DNA of 64,000 bases from Lantana camara (lineage: Eukaryota > Streptophyta > Magnoliopsida > Lamiales > Verbenaceae). The translations under genes and the position numbers were made by a program. Positions 22,885-33,389 of the stretch are shown in pieces. The DNA is taken from assembly GCA_037501455.1 (NCBI GenBank), contig CM074858.1:89130501-89194500 (forward strand), written 5' to 3'. Below the pieces are notes generated by a model. That model saw nothing but the letters and a program-made list of their open reading frames with translations. It did no database searches and was not told the origin of the DNA. Every line of letters begins with the position of its first letter. The first letter of the stretch is position 1.

Positions 22885-25800
22885 TGTAACACCCCAAACG
22901 GAGAAGTGCCACATCCCCCGCACTATGACCCAGACCCGGAACATGAAATGAAAGTCCATGCCCGAATCCGAATCAGAGCGAACGGGAGACCAACTCACAC
23001 ACTAGGCTAGGCGGATCTAACTTGACCAAAACTCAGAGTGCGGAAGCAATTAAAACCAACAACAATAGATAGCGGAAGCATTTAAAACAAAACGTACAAA
23101 GCAGGTGACGGGTTCAACTAGCATAGATACCTAATCCCGAATAATAAATCAACAAACATAATAAGTGACGGGTTCAACTAGCATAAATCCCTAGTCCCGA
23201 ATATCAACATAAAGTAATAATCATCAAGTGCCACAAGGGCCGAATGAGAGTGCCACGCAGGGCTACCGAATAGTAAAGTATAATCTCAAGTCTATAATTC
23301 AAAGCATAAGTAAAGTGTATGAAAAGACAAATGCAAATAGAAAGACTAGACCGACGAAGTGCAACTCAAAGGACTCACTTCCGCCTAGCAAACGCCAACA
23401 ATCCTGCAACTAAAAGTGTAAATGAGGGGTCAGTCAACTTGACCGAGTGAGGGGGCTAACGCACACCCACAATATATATATATAAGGAGCATAGCACAGA
23501 ATAAAAAGGATGGACTCATGAACCGGGGATAGGTGTTACATACCAAAACGTTTTGAAAGAACCCGAATAAGATATAGATATAAGTTTAGAAACCATTTTC
23601 CAGAAAGACTCTATCCCGATTCATAATTCCATAACATAACAATAATCAACTGCTCAGCGAGTACGAGCTTCCAACCTCAACTCCTCATAACATAAATCAA
23701 AATCAATCCAACCTCTACACCAATGATGGAGGAGATGTACCGTCCCCATACCATCGAGAATAAACCGTCTAAAATAGACTCACCCTCAAGGGGTTGCGAA
23801 CCCACAAGAGTCCTCCCCGACCTTAGCCGAAGGCTCAAGATACCACGCCTCCCTCATCACCCTAAGGTCGCACAATGATATCTCAAATGGAACTACGCAA
23901 AGGATAAATGCCCCGACGGCCCTAACCGTCCCGGGGGTACCCATTCCGCAGCTCACCAGGATCGATCCACACACAGATCACAACGGATCACAACATAACA
24001 GATCACGACGGATCACATACGCCAATCTTTCATGGCAATCTCGCTACAGAACATAACGTAAAGTACTTTTCAAAATAGCTTATATATGCTTTCATATTTA
24101 ATTTTCCAAACAGAGTTGATTCAGAAGGTCATAAACATATCATATCCAACACATACGTATATAATAGATATACTCGCATGCAGGGGTTGAAATCAGCATA
24201 TTAAGGTCTTAGGTCGCATAACTATACAAAATCCTAAACCTCACCTGAGAAACGACGAGATACCAGAACCGACAAGACGAATGCATACGCGACAAGGTCA
24301 TCTCCGCCCTGGAGATCACTATATAGAAAAGGGGAACACAGCATACTCGTGAGACACGACTCAAACATGAACCATAGAGACGCACGGCAATGATCATGAG
24401 ATGACGTGCAATAATATGACATGTTCACAGAAATTACAAAGTGACATGAAAGTGATCATGTGCACAATTAATATCCCACATAACAAACAACCACATAATT
24501 CAATTGTACGTGTAGTTCGTGATCACAAAATATACATGCCCAATATATATAAATTAAATAAATCCCTAATTCAACCTTCTCATGTATTAAACGAATTATG
24601 ACATTAACCATAATTGAATAAGATGTACACAATGATATATATATATATATGAATATAGGTGCACATCTAGCATATAGTTACACCAAACTATGTACGGTTA
24701 GTAAATCATTTTAGTGATATTACACCTGTTACCACTAATATTAGGAGCTCAATTAAATTTAATATCCATCATAATCAATCTCATACTAACATGATTTGAG
24801 TAGTAAATAACAGATGCATTTAATGAAACATTCACTAATCTCAAACATTTCACCTAGTAATATATATAACAATTAGGGAATTATCCAATATAGCAAACAA
24901 TTCAATTTGTATACAACATAGGCTCAGCATACACGCACACACCCAAATTCCAAATTCAATACAATCTCACAAATCCAAATTACAGCATATATTTCGTATA
25001 GGTACTCGAATTTATTTATATATCTATATACCAACACTCACGCATACACACGACATCAAACACAAATTCACAAGTTACTAAGCCAATTTATGATAACCAA
25101 CAGATTCTGAAATTCAGTAGCATCAAGCTTAAAACATATATTAATTTAATTTATTCAATAATTAAACCAAATTACAATACACGATACTTCCCATAAATTA
25201 AATAAGTGTATACTGCATATGTAAAGAAATTAGGAAAAGAAGGAATTTACAATTAAAAGAAAAGTAGAAGCTTAGGACAGTCGAGGCGGGCTGAGCGTTT
25301 GTTGCTTCCCTTCCTTTTGTTTTCCCCTGTTTCGGCTGAGCAAGTGAAGGAGGCCAGGCTGGTGGTTGCCTTCTTGGCGGAGTGGTGGTAGAGCAGAAAA
25401 AGGTCAGCTGGAATTCGAAGCACCAGCGACTATGGTGGTGTTCCGATGACCCTCGCGGCAGTGAGGGCGCTGGCGGCATTGAAACCTCTGCCTTGTTTCC
25501 TCTGCTGGCTTAGAGACGCTAGACTAAGAGGGTAAAGCATCCAGGGTGATGGCTCACGGTGGTGATCGGCGCTGGAAGCACCGGCAGAGAGTGGTTGCTG
25601 GCGGAAGAAGGGAGCTTCTCCGTTCTGCTCAGATCTGAGCAAGGAAGGAGGGGGAAGAAATGGAGTGGTTGCCAGATCTGAACCTTACTGCGGTAGTGGT
25701 CGTACCTCGGACAGGGATCAGCGGCGGCTTCACAGTGGCGTAGGGTTGAGTCGCGGCGGAACTTGGTGGTTGTCAGCTTGGTCGTCGCTGAAAGGAGGGA

Positions 25801-26235
25801 GAGAGATGGTGGTGAAAAGGGGATTCTCAGATCTGGGCGAAGAAACGAGGTTGTTGTTGACCAAAGCGGGGTGTCCGGATCTGAGTGGGTTTGGCCTTGA
25901 ATCATCGCCGGTGATGGTGTGGCTGAGGAAGAAGGCGTCGCTGGTGAACGAGGGAGAAAGTGTTCAAATAAGTCCAAATTGAATTTCTCATAATTAGAAA
26001 TAGATCTCCAATTTTAGTTAAATTCAAATCAGCCCACATAATTTAAATTAAAGAGCAATTAGGAATTAAACTCATATCCCAATTAGGTTCACATATTTAT
26101 ATAAGATTGCAATTGAGTTAATTAAATTATTAAAACATGAATAAGGCAATTCAAGCACAAGCCGAATTAAATAAATAACAAACTAATCGCATGAAAACGA
26201 CATCGTATCTTGCTCCAAAAAGGTGGGGTGTTATA
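22885..26235 (-). repeat. 5' LTR of C (3351 bp)
   Basis: Nearly identical to 16866-20218. Its outer end reads GTGTTATA instead of GTGTTACA, so the terminal TG of the element (minus strand) has become TA. From 26236 (ATTTCGGGGG) the B' sequence resumes. Confidence 0.93.
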
Positions 26236-26960
26236 ATTTCGGGGGAAAAGAATTGAAACAATCCCTCGAGACAATTACAGATAAAGTTGGGAAGAAGGAA
26301 TGAAATTGCCAAGCTAGGATCCGCTCAAGAAAGCCAAGGTCAAGGAATTAGGATCATGAGCTTTAAGACATCAACTTTGACTCCTCACTCCATCTCCTTA
26401 TGTGAAGGACAACGATAAATGGTGAACAGTACCTACATTATTCATGGCACGTGCATCATGCATTTTAATTGTATATTTGACATGTGTTTTACTTGTGCGT
26501 GTGCATGTTGTTGTGTGTTTTGCTCGTGTGTGTGTGTGGTTTTCTTGCGGTAAGTTGAGGGTCAACGGTCTTCCGGAGCGAACAAGCAGTGGTGGTTTAG
26601 CTCTCTAGCAAAGGGACTTCCTGAGTTAGAAGGTGCGAGCGGTGGTGGCTCGATAACCACGCCATTCGTGTAACACCGAGCTCTTGAGTAGTTGGAATGG
26701 ATCAAACGATGGGTGATGAATCAACTTGGATCCTCCTACCGTGCGAAACATTTTAGTTGCTCCTAGCCCGAATCAAGCGGTGAGGAATTACTCCATCTAG
26801 ATGTCAAGAAGTGATCAAACCCCTTGTGCATGAAGACCTTACCGGGCTAACCCTTGTCGAGACGTCATGAACCTCGAACTTGGGTGAATACGGAAAGTTG
26901 TTCGAGCTTGAAACTCAAGCAGTAGAACCTGGGGACCAGGTTCTCTTAAGGGGGGGAGAT
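26236..26960 (+). mobile_element. Internal fragment of B', second piece, with polypurine tract
   Basis: Matches 54061-54785. It ends with the inverted repeat GAACCTGG/CCAGGTTC and the polypurine tract AAGGGGGGGAGAT (26948-26960) next to the LTR. No coding domain is recognised. Confidence 0.92.
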
Positions 26961-29900
26961 TGTGACACCCCGCTCGCTCACACGTACAGGTACGCGTCAC
27001 GTGTGAGTTTATTTTTCGTAATCTATATGATTCTTTATTTAATTTGTGACCTTATGTGAATTATGTTACCTCATTTTATTTTCCTATGTGAACAACTTGA
27101 ATTATTTGATAAGAACTTGCCCTATTTGAAAATATAATGTGAATACATGCAATTTGTGAAATTTACGATTTAAGAATTGGAATCCCGAGCATGCCAACTT
27201 TATGAATTACATAAATTATATGATTTTAGGACTTAATTGCATGATTTGAATTTGTTTTGGACTTTATTGATTTTAGTTGGGACTCAGTTGCACTTTATTT
27301 GAATTTTTGGGCCTTTTTGCAAATTGGCCACTCTTGAGTCATTAATTCGTATCTTGAGCTAGGGAACTCGGATTCGAGTTCCGTCACCTCCATTGGACTC
27401 CATTCGACGATTTGGATCCAATGGGACAAGCCTCATAACTTTTTGACTTCATTTCGACCCCCGACGATGCAGATTTCATCGTACGTACCTAGAACGCTCC
27501 TAAAACCTATATTTGACCCTAGACTTACTTTTGTACCTTCTCTTTGACCAAGAATTCAGCCATAACTCTCTCTCCCTCTCATTTTTTGGGCTGAAAACCG
27601 TGCCCCCTCAAGAAGAAAGAAGAAAGGAGAAGCCATGGAAAGAAACCTCCATTTTTGCCCCTTTCAATCTCAAAAACTAGCTTTTCTTGCTCCAATCTTT
27701 TAAGGTAAGAGTGGATTTGTTATCTCCTTGTTCTTGTGCTTCTTTTACCCTACATGAATCATATTCTATGCTAGAGATTCCATGGTTTTGGCTTGAATGA
27801 TGAATAGTAAGGGTTTGTTAGAGATTTGAAGAACTTGATCATTTCTTGCTTTCTTGGAGTTTTATGACTTATTTGATGATCTATGGAGTTTATTTGTTAC
27901 ATATCTATGAACTTAATACATGTTAATTGATTAGAGTATGATTCACCATTGATGCACTTAGAGGTTTTGCAAGAAAATGGATAAAACATTTGCATCTCTT
28001 GATTCCCTTGCTTTGCCGGTTAATTTCATGAAACTCGGGTTGGTATTTGCTCATTTTTCTTGCATATATTTGTATTATATTTGCATCATTCCATGTCTTG
28101 TTGTTGTTACTTTGGTTTAGGATGGGTTTCATGGATTTTTGGAAGCTTTTTCTCGTTTTTTTAGCCTCTGACCCAAATCCACCGGGGTGGATTTCTGCTT
28201 TGAAAATAATCTACCGGGGTGGATTTGAGGCAGAGAGCTGTCTGCCCTAAATCCATGGGGGTGGATTTCCCCTTTGGAAAAAATCCACCGGGGTGGATTT
28301 AGGGCAGTGGCTCATGTTTGCTCCGAACTTTGTTTTCTTGTTTTCTTCGCTTGTTTGCTTCTCTCCCACCCCTAATATGATCCCCAAGCTTTACTAACAT
28401 GAATTATTATGTGTTAATTTGCTTGTTTTGGAATTTTGAATTTATTTGATATGATTTGAACGAGTTATGATTTATTATGTCTTAAGTGATACGTGTAATT
28501 CTTTCTTGAATCGTTTATCTCCCTTATGCATTATAAACTCATGAACACTTATATTATGCTATAATATGACACATTATGAGTTTATTTCATATGGTATGAG
28601 TTTAATTCTTAAATTCCTTATGTGATCTCTCGTTATTTGCTCTGATATGCCTAAGTATGAATCCATCTGATATGCATTGCATCCATTTGCATTCGTATGA
28701 GTCGCCGTGCGTCTAAGTGGTTCTTGATCGAGTCTAAGTCATGAGTTTATGTTTGTATATCTCAGATTTGAGTTCGGGAGGTGTTGGTTCCGCCATTTAG
28801 CCTCTTCTTGGCCGTCAACGCTTATCCGTGAGCACTTTTGGTAAAAGGTGAGGCTTAGGTTTGTTTTCTTTTTAGTTGATACGACCTACAACCAAACGTG
28901 CTCATTTTAAAGCCCGCATGTGACTATACTATTATATTTATATAATAGATAAGTGTTTATAAGATACGTTTATGATCTTTTCATAAGATTAAATGTTTTG
29001 GACTATATGTATGAGCATATGTGAGCTTAAAAATGATTTGCAACAAGGCTATGCTCCAAACCGTGTGTCTTCGTGCAAGCTTTGCTCTTCTTCAACTTGA
29101 TATGTTTTTGGAGGACACGGAGAGGTACGTTAAAAGCATAGGCCGAGTTGCACGGTAAGGTATGTTAAGGTACGTAAGTTTGTTACATTCTAATTATGTT
29201 AAGTTGCGAGTTTTGGTATGTTAAGTCTTGTTCAGATTTGTCGGGCCCAGGGAATTGTGGGTAAGGACGCCCGGGATGGCAAGGGCCGTCGGGTTAAGCC
29301 TGTGCACGATTCCCATTTGAAGTACTAACGCACGACTCTTGGAGGTTGAGGAGGCGTGGTGCTTCAAGCACAATGTGGGTTAGCTACCCCTTGTGCATTG
29401 GTAAGAGTAGTGAGGGTTTGCTCCCCGAACTACATGTTGTTGGGGTTGGATTGGTTTATGATTTGTGTTTTCTATTTTAATTCGTATGTTAATAATTTGG
29501 GGAGTTAGAGTAAGACCTGTACTAGCCGGGTATAAGAATTCGTTAAGATATGTTGATTATGAAACGGGATAGGACCTTTCTTGTAAGCTATGTCCGATTA
29601 TGATATGAATATGTATAAGTTTGATTCGAAAATGGTTTTTGGTATGTAAAATCCTATCCCGGTTCATAGTCTTTTATTTTATACTTGCTTTGCTCTATAT
29701 GTATACGTGTGTGGGTGTGCGTTAGCCCCCTCACTCAGTCGGTGGACTGACCCTCTCCTTTCAATTTTTCAGTTTGCAGGTTGGTTCGTGCTAGGCGGAG
29801 TCGTGAGTCGGTCGGGTTCTAGTCTCCTAGTTCAAGTTGCATTCCATTAGCTTTCGGTCACATTTGTATATGTTTTAGATTTGTTAATCCAATTGTATAT

Positions 29901-30195
29901 GCATCTCTGGGATTTGATTTATGTATGCTCTTTGAATTATATTTATATATTTTCGGGATAGGCTCCTAGTGCTAGATGAACCCGTTTTTGTGGATTTATC
30001 TTCTTGGATTTTGATGTATGCTTTCGCTTTCTTAATATTATGCACGCTCTGGTATTGTCTTAGCTCCGCCTGGCTTAGCGAGTGTGTGTAGGTTCCCGTT
30101 CGCTTAGTCTTGGGCTCATGTATGGATTTTTATTTCATATGTGGGTTCGGGGCTAGGTGCGGGGGATGTGGTGGCTCGGCGCTCCGGGTGCTACA
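26961..30195 (+). repeat. 3' LTR of B' (3235 bp)
   Basis: Begins TGTGACACCCC and ends GGTGCTACA. It shares with the 54786-58026 LTR several base states that differ in the 38344-51620 LTR, for example around 27117, 27290, 27422 and 27530. It is therefore the duplicate of the B 3' LTR, not a random third copy. The U3 start carries an inverted repeat, CTCACACGT with ACGTGTGAG. Confidence 0.95.
28174..28310. repeat. Cluster of four palindromic words in the B' LTR
   Basis: Four variants of AATCCACCGGGGTGGATT (8-bp arms), with a further GGCAG/CTGCC inverted repeat in between. The same cluster is at 39563-39690 and 56005-56140 in the other two B LTRs. Confidence 0.85.
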
Positions 30196-31029
30196 AAACT
30201 GCTGAGAATTAGGAGCCATGGTTGAAATTAACTGCCTGGCCTCATTAGGTGTTTTATTGACAATTGCACCACCACTCGCTGCATCCATCATCCTCCTCTC
30301 CATAGGAATTAATCCTTCATAAAAGTACTGGATCAAGGCTTGTTCTGTACGTCCATGCTGTGGACACCTAGCCAACAATTTCTTAAATCTCTCCCAATAA
30401 TCATGGAGAGTTTCAGATTCCTTTTGCTTCACAGAAACTATTTCTCTCCTAGTTGATACAACTCTAGACGTTGGGAAGAATTTCTCCAGGAAGGCTGAGG
30501 CCATGGCTGTCCACGTTGTAATCAATCCTGGTGGTAAATAATACAGCCATTCTTTTGCATCATCAGCCAGAGAGAACGGAAATGCTCTCAGTTTGATCTG
30601 CTCTTCTGTAACTCCATTTGGCCTCATGCTGGAACAAACCACATGAAATTCCTTAAGATGTTGATGTGGGTCTTCATTTTCTTTGCATCGGAAAGTTGGA
30701 AGTAAATGGATTAAACCCGATTTTAACTCAAAATCAGTATTTAAAGTAGGCAAAGTTATGCATAATGGCTCCTGGGCTACAGGCGGTGCAGCTAACTGTC
30801 TAAGTGTCTGATCTTGCGCAGCCATGCTTAAGGGATGACCACCGCTTATGCTTCCTTTATCTGTAACAGTAAATAATCTAACCAAATAGGGAAAGGAATC
30901 TGTTTCCAGAAAATCACTGCTTTCTATCTGCAACCTCCTCAATATATTTTCCTTCCTGATTTGTCTTAATGTCCTCTCAGTCTCTGGGTCATATGGAATC
31001 AGTTTCTTCGAACGTTCTGACCTAGTCAT
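30130..31029 (-). pseudogene. gag: D (Athila) gag N-terminal half, truncated by B'
   Basis: This encodes the N-terminal and capsid part of an Athila Gag, which forms the particle. It starts at 31029 with MTRSERSKKL. The retrotransposon gag region lies near residues 120-250 (DDAKEWLYYLPPG, LEKFFPTSR, TLHDYWERFKKLLARCPQHG). After residue 278 (NSQQF) the frame enters the B' LTR at 30195 and adds about 21 foreign residues before stopping at 30130. The missing C-terminal half corresponds to 38338-36695, on the other side of the complete B. The counterpart at 57961-58860 differs at about eight residues. Disrupted, so non-functional in this form. Confidence 0.92.
30196..30200. other. Target-site duplication AAACT after B'
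   Basis: AAACT follows the B' LTR exactly as it follows the B LTR at 58027-58031, placing both B copies at the same base of D gag. Confidence 0.9.
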
Positions 31030-31057
31030 ACAAAGAATACAAAACAGTTTAGTCTAG

Positions 31058-31075
31058 TCCCCGGCAACGGCGCCT
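31058..31075 (-). other. Athila-type primer-binding site, left D internal region
   Basis: The minus strand reads AGGCGCCGTTGCCGGGGA, close to the tRNA-Asp type primer site of Athila elements, with the first base changed. It lies 5 nt from the LTR end. Confidence 0.85.
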
Positions 31076-31080
31076 AAATT

Positions 31081-31515
31081 TGATGGTTGTCGAACCCATC
31101 AACTAAATCCTTTACTCACTGTATGAAAATTAAAATTGTAATATAGTAGCAAAGGGTCGAACCCACAGGACTAGATAGACTTATATTCAATGCATCCAAC
31201 AGAATATTCAAAAGAGACTTAGAAGGGGGGGTTGTTTGTGTAATTAAAACAAACTAATTTTAAGTACGAAACCAGATTTCTTCAATTAACTAAGACTGAA
31301 AGCAAAGAGAGTTGTGAAGGTTGATTATGATGAGAAATATCTTAGCTAAGTTGTTACTTCATTCCATTCTCGTATCTAATCCTGGATGCAAAAATCAAAC
31401 CTGATCGAATGGTAGATTAACTTACAATAGACAAGAAGCTTATCTATGTCATCCTTTCTTAATTTCAACTTAATCAAGAGAAGCTCATCAATTAAATTCT
31501 TACCACACAGCAGTC
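31081..31515 (-). repeat. D LTR remnant (U3 part deleted)
   Basis: Matches the first 437 bp of the complete D LTR at 58912-60357. The remaining ~1 kb and part of the polypurine tract are missing. The breakpoint falls in a run of C shared by both deletion ends. Gag lies on one side and the downstream ORF on the other, so this single LTR joins two D internal regions. Confidence 0.92.
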
Positions 31516-31775
31516 CCCCACACTTAGACTTTTGCTTGTCCCTAAGCAACAGCTTTCTATCCTAACAAACTGCAAGATGATCCCCATCAAACCACCTCAG
31601 CCCCACAGTTTCTTATTGAGAAAATGTGAACACTAAAATAAGCATCATAGCAAGTCTCCACAGCCTTCAAGATGGAAAAGAACAAATCTTAAATGTTTAA
31701 CTTGCTAGAGAATGTTAAGGAATTTAGACTTCATTTAATCATGCATATTTACCAAAGACCAATCACAACATATGA

Positions 31776-32915
31776 TCAAAGGGTGCTTATTCTGGACTGT
31801 CTAAATTCCACCAAAACAAAAGATAAAGTGAGGGTTCCAGCATAACACTTATACCAAAATTCAAAAAATTTATCTATTTCCATAAACTCTTTCCATCCTA
31901 TGTTATTAAGCAAGGCATAGACAGGTTCAATCAATTCAAATTTCTCAAGTGTAGGCACATCAATTTTCTTAGCAGTAGCAATAGAAAGTTCTTTAACTTG
32001 ATTGTACCTTACTTTTTCTGTTTTGGCAGTGAATTTGAGGTGTCCTCCAAGATTTTGAAATCTTGCGGGAGCAGGGGTTCTGGTTTTTGGTACTCTGCTT
32101 CTTTTGTGCTTCTTGGGGATATGTGTTTTCTTTGAAGGCTGCGTAGGCACTTGATCTTCCTCAACATGCTCATCCTCTTCCATATGACTTTCTTCATTTT
32201 CTGCAACATCTGCTTCATGCATTTCTTCTTCATGTTCTGGAGTACCATCAGTCTCCTGTTCTGCCTCTGCATTGGCATTTTCTTCATCGTACCTCTCCTT
32301 TGCTATCTTGTATCCCTCTTCAACCTCCTCATCGATTTCTTCTTGTTGTGTCTCTTGTTCTTCCTCCACTTGTAATTCTTCTTCTATTTGCGTAAGAGTT
32401 TCTGCCGCCCTCAATTCTTCAGAGTCAGTTGGAGAGGGTTTCTTTTTTTTCTCAGTTTTCTCTTTCTTTTTGGATTTCTTTTTCGGATTCTTCTTCTTGG
32501 ATTTTTGTTGTGCTTTCTCAGGCTCTTGAGGATTAGAAGGCTCTCCTTCATCTCTTAATTGAAATTTTCGTTTCCTCGGCTCATAAGATTGCCTGATTTG
32601 CTTCAAAATTGAACCCAAAGTAGGGTCTGTAGCTTGTCTGCGCTCTTCCACAACGATTAAAGGGGGTTCAGGAGTTATGGTGGTAGGGTTTGTGTCAACA
32701 GGAGGAGAAGGGTTAGGGTTGGGTTCTTCTTGAGGAATGGAGGGTTCTGGTGCGGTTTCAGACGGTGGTGATGGCGTATTGATTGGTGGCGCCACCTCCT
32801 CTGCATGGACGGATTCCGCTGGTTTAGGGGTAACTTTCAGAACCCTCCTTTTCTGAGTGACCTTCCTTTTGTAGAGTTTAAGTGGTGGAGGGGATTTCTC
32901 TGATCTTGTCTTCAT
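31776..32915 (-). CDS. D downstream ORF (Athila env-like position), 379 aa
   Basis: This ORF lies between pol and the 3' LTR, where Athila elements carry a so-called env-like ORF. The Met at 32915 (MKTRSEKSPP) is preferred; the open frame extends upstream to 33107. The protein has a Pro-rich N-terminal third, a Lys-rich block near residues 125-160 resembling a nuclear localisation signal, a long Glu-rich helical segment, and a C-terminal part with GGHLKFTAKTEKVRYNQVKE and a region around LNNIGWKEFMEI. I recall that last region as typical of Athila-derived plant proteins. I see no signal peptide or transmembrane segment, so an envelope role is not supported. Both copies are open; eight or more residues differ between them, so selection is not evident. 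Confidence 0.75.
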   Translation of the reverse strand: MKTRSEKSPPPLKLYKRKVTQKRRVLKVTPKPAESVHAEEVAPPINTPSPPSETAPEPSIPQEEPNPNPSPPVDTNPTTITPEPPLIVVEERRQATDPTLGSILKQIRQSYEPRKRKFQLRDEGEPSNPQEPEKAQQKSKKKNPKKKSKKKEKTEKKKKPSPTDSEELRAAETLTQIEEELQVEEEQETQQEEIDEEVEEGYKIAKERYDEENANAEAEQETDGTPEHEEEMHEADVAENEESHMEEDEHVEEDQVPTQPSKKTHIPKKHKRSRVPKTRTPAPARFQNLGGHLKFTAKTEKVRYNQVKELSIATAKKIDVPTLEKFELIEPVYALLNNIGWKEFMEIDKFFEFWYKCYAGTLTLSFVLVEFRQSRISTL

Positions 32916-33389
32916 ATTTCGGTGAGGGTTGCAATGTTTGAAGACGGAGGGGGATGAGACGGTTGGTTTTCTTGACAGAAGCAAGAAGGAGAGTTTTTTG
33001 AAATTTCTGAGGGTTTGAAGGTTAAACGTTTCTTTAAAAGTGTGTTCTATCTTCAAAAACGTTTTTTTCCAATTAATAAGACATTTAAAGAATAAAGCGT
33101 ATAACACACGTTGGTCTTTTCAAATCTGTTTTATTTCACCAAGTGTGGGGAGAGGCTTATGGAATGAGTTTAAGGGATGATCATGATTAGGGTTCATGTT
33201 CCTGACTGTGCATGCTTGTCATTACCTGAAATGAACAGAGGAATGGTTCCTTATCAAAAATCACAGTTATCTCTTGGACAAAATAGGAAAGAGAAACTGG
33301 AATATCAAAATAGATTAGTCTAAAATTAATGGGTTGCCTCCCATCAAGCGCCCTTGTTTAATGTCTTAGGCTAGACAGTGATTCTGTCA

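Larger units (their letters stand above)
16866..26235 (-). mobile_element. Non-autonomous LTR retrotransposon C, inserted in B'
   Basis: A 9.37-kb element with two 3.35-kb LTRs, a 2.67-kb internal region, a tRNA-Met primer site and a polypurine tract, on the minus strand. No gag or pol domain can be read in the internal region. Long LTRs beginning TGTAACACCCC suggest a Tekay-like Ty3 derivative mobilised by enzymes supplied in trans; this is inference. The homologous B copy (54058-54063) shows the uninterrupted site, and comparison shows no target duplication. Confidence 0.9.

Noticed and set aside
32009..32529. ORFs of 74-92 codons on both strands around the Lys/Glu-rich part of the D downstream ORF, repeated near 60856-61376
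   Set aside because: They are frame shadows of the 379-residue ORF, produced by low-complexity purine-rich sequence.
31776..32915. Envelope glycoprotein in the D downstream ORF
   Set aside because: The position fits the Athila env-like ORF, but I see no signal peptide, transmembrane segment or cysteine pattern; the protein is highly charged and looks nuclear or structural.
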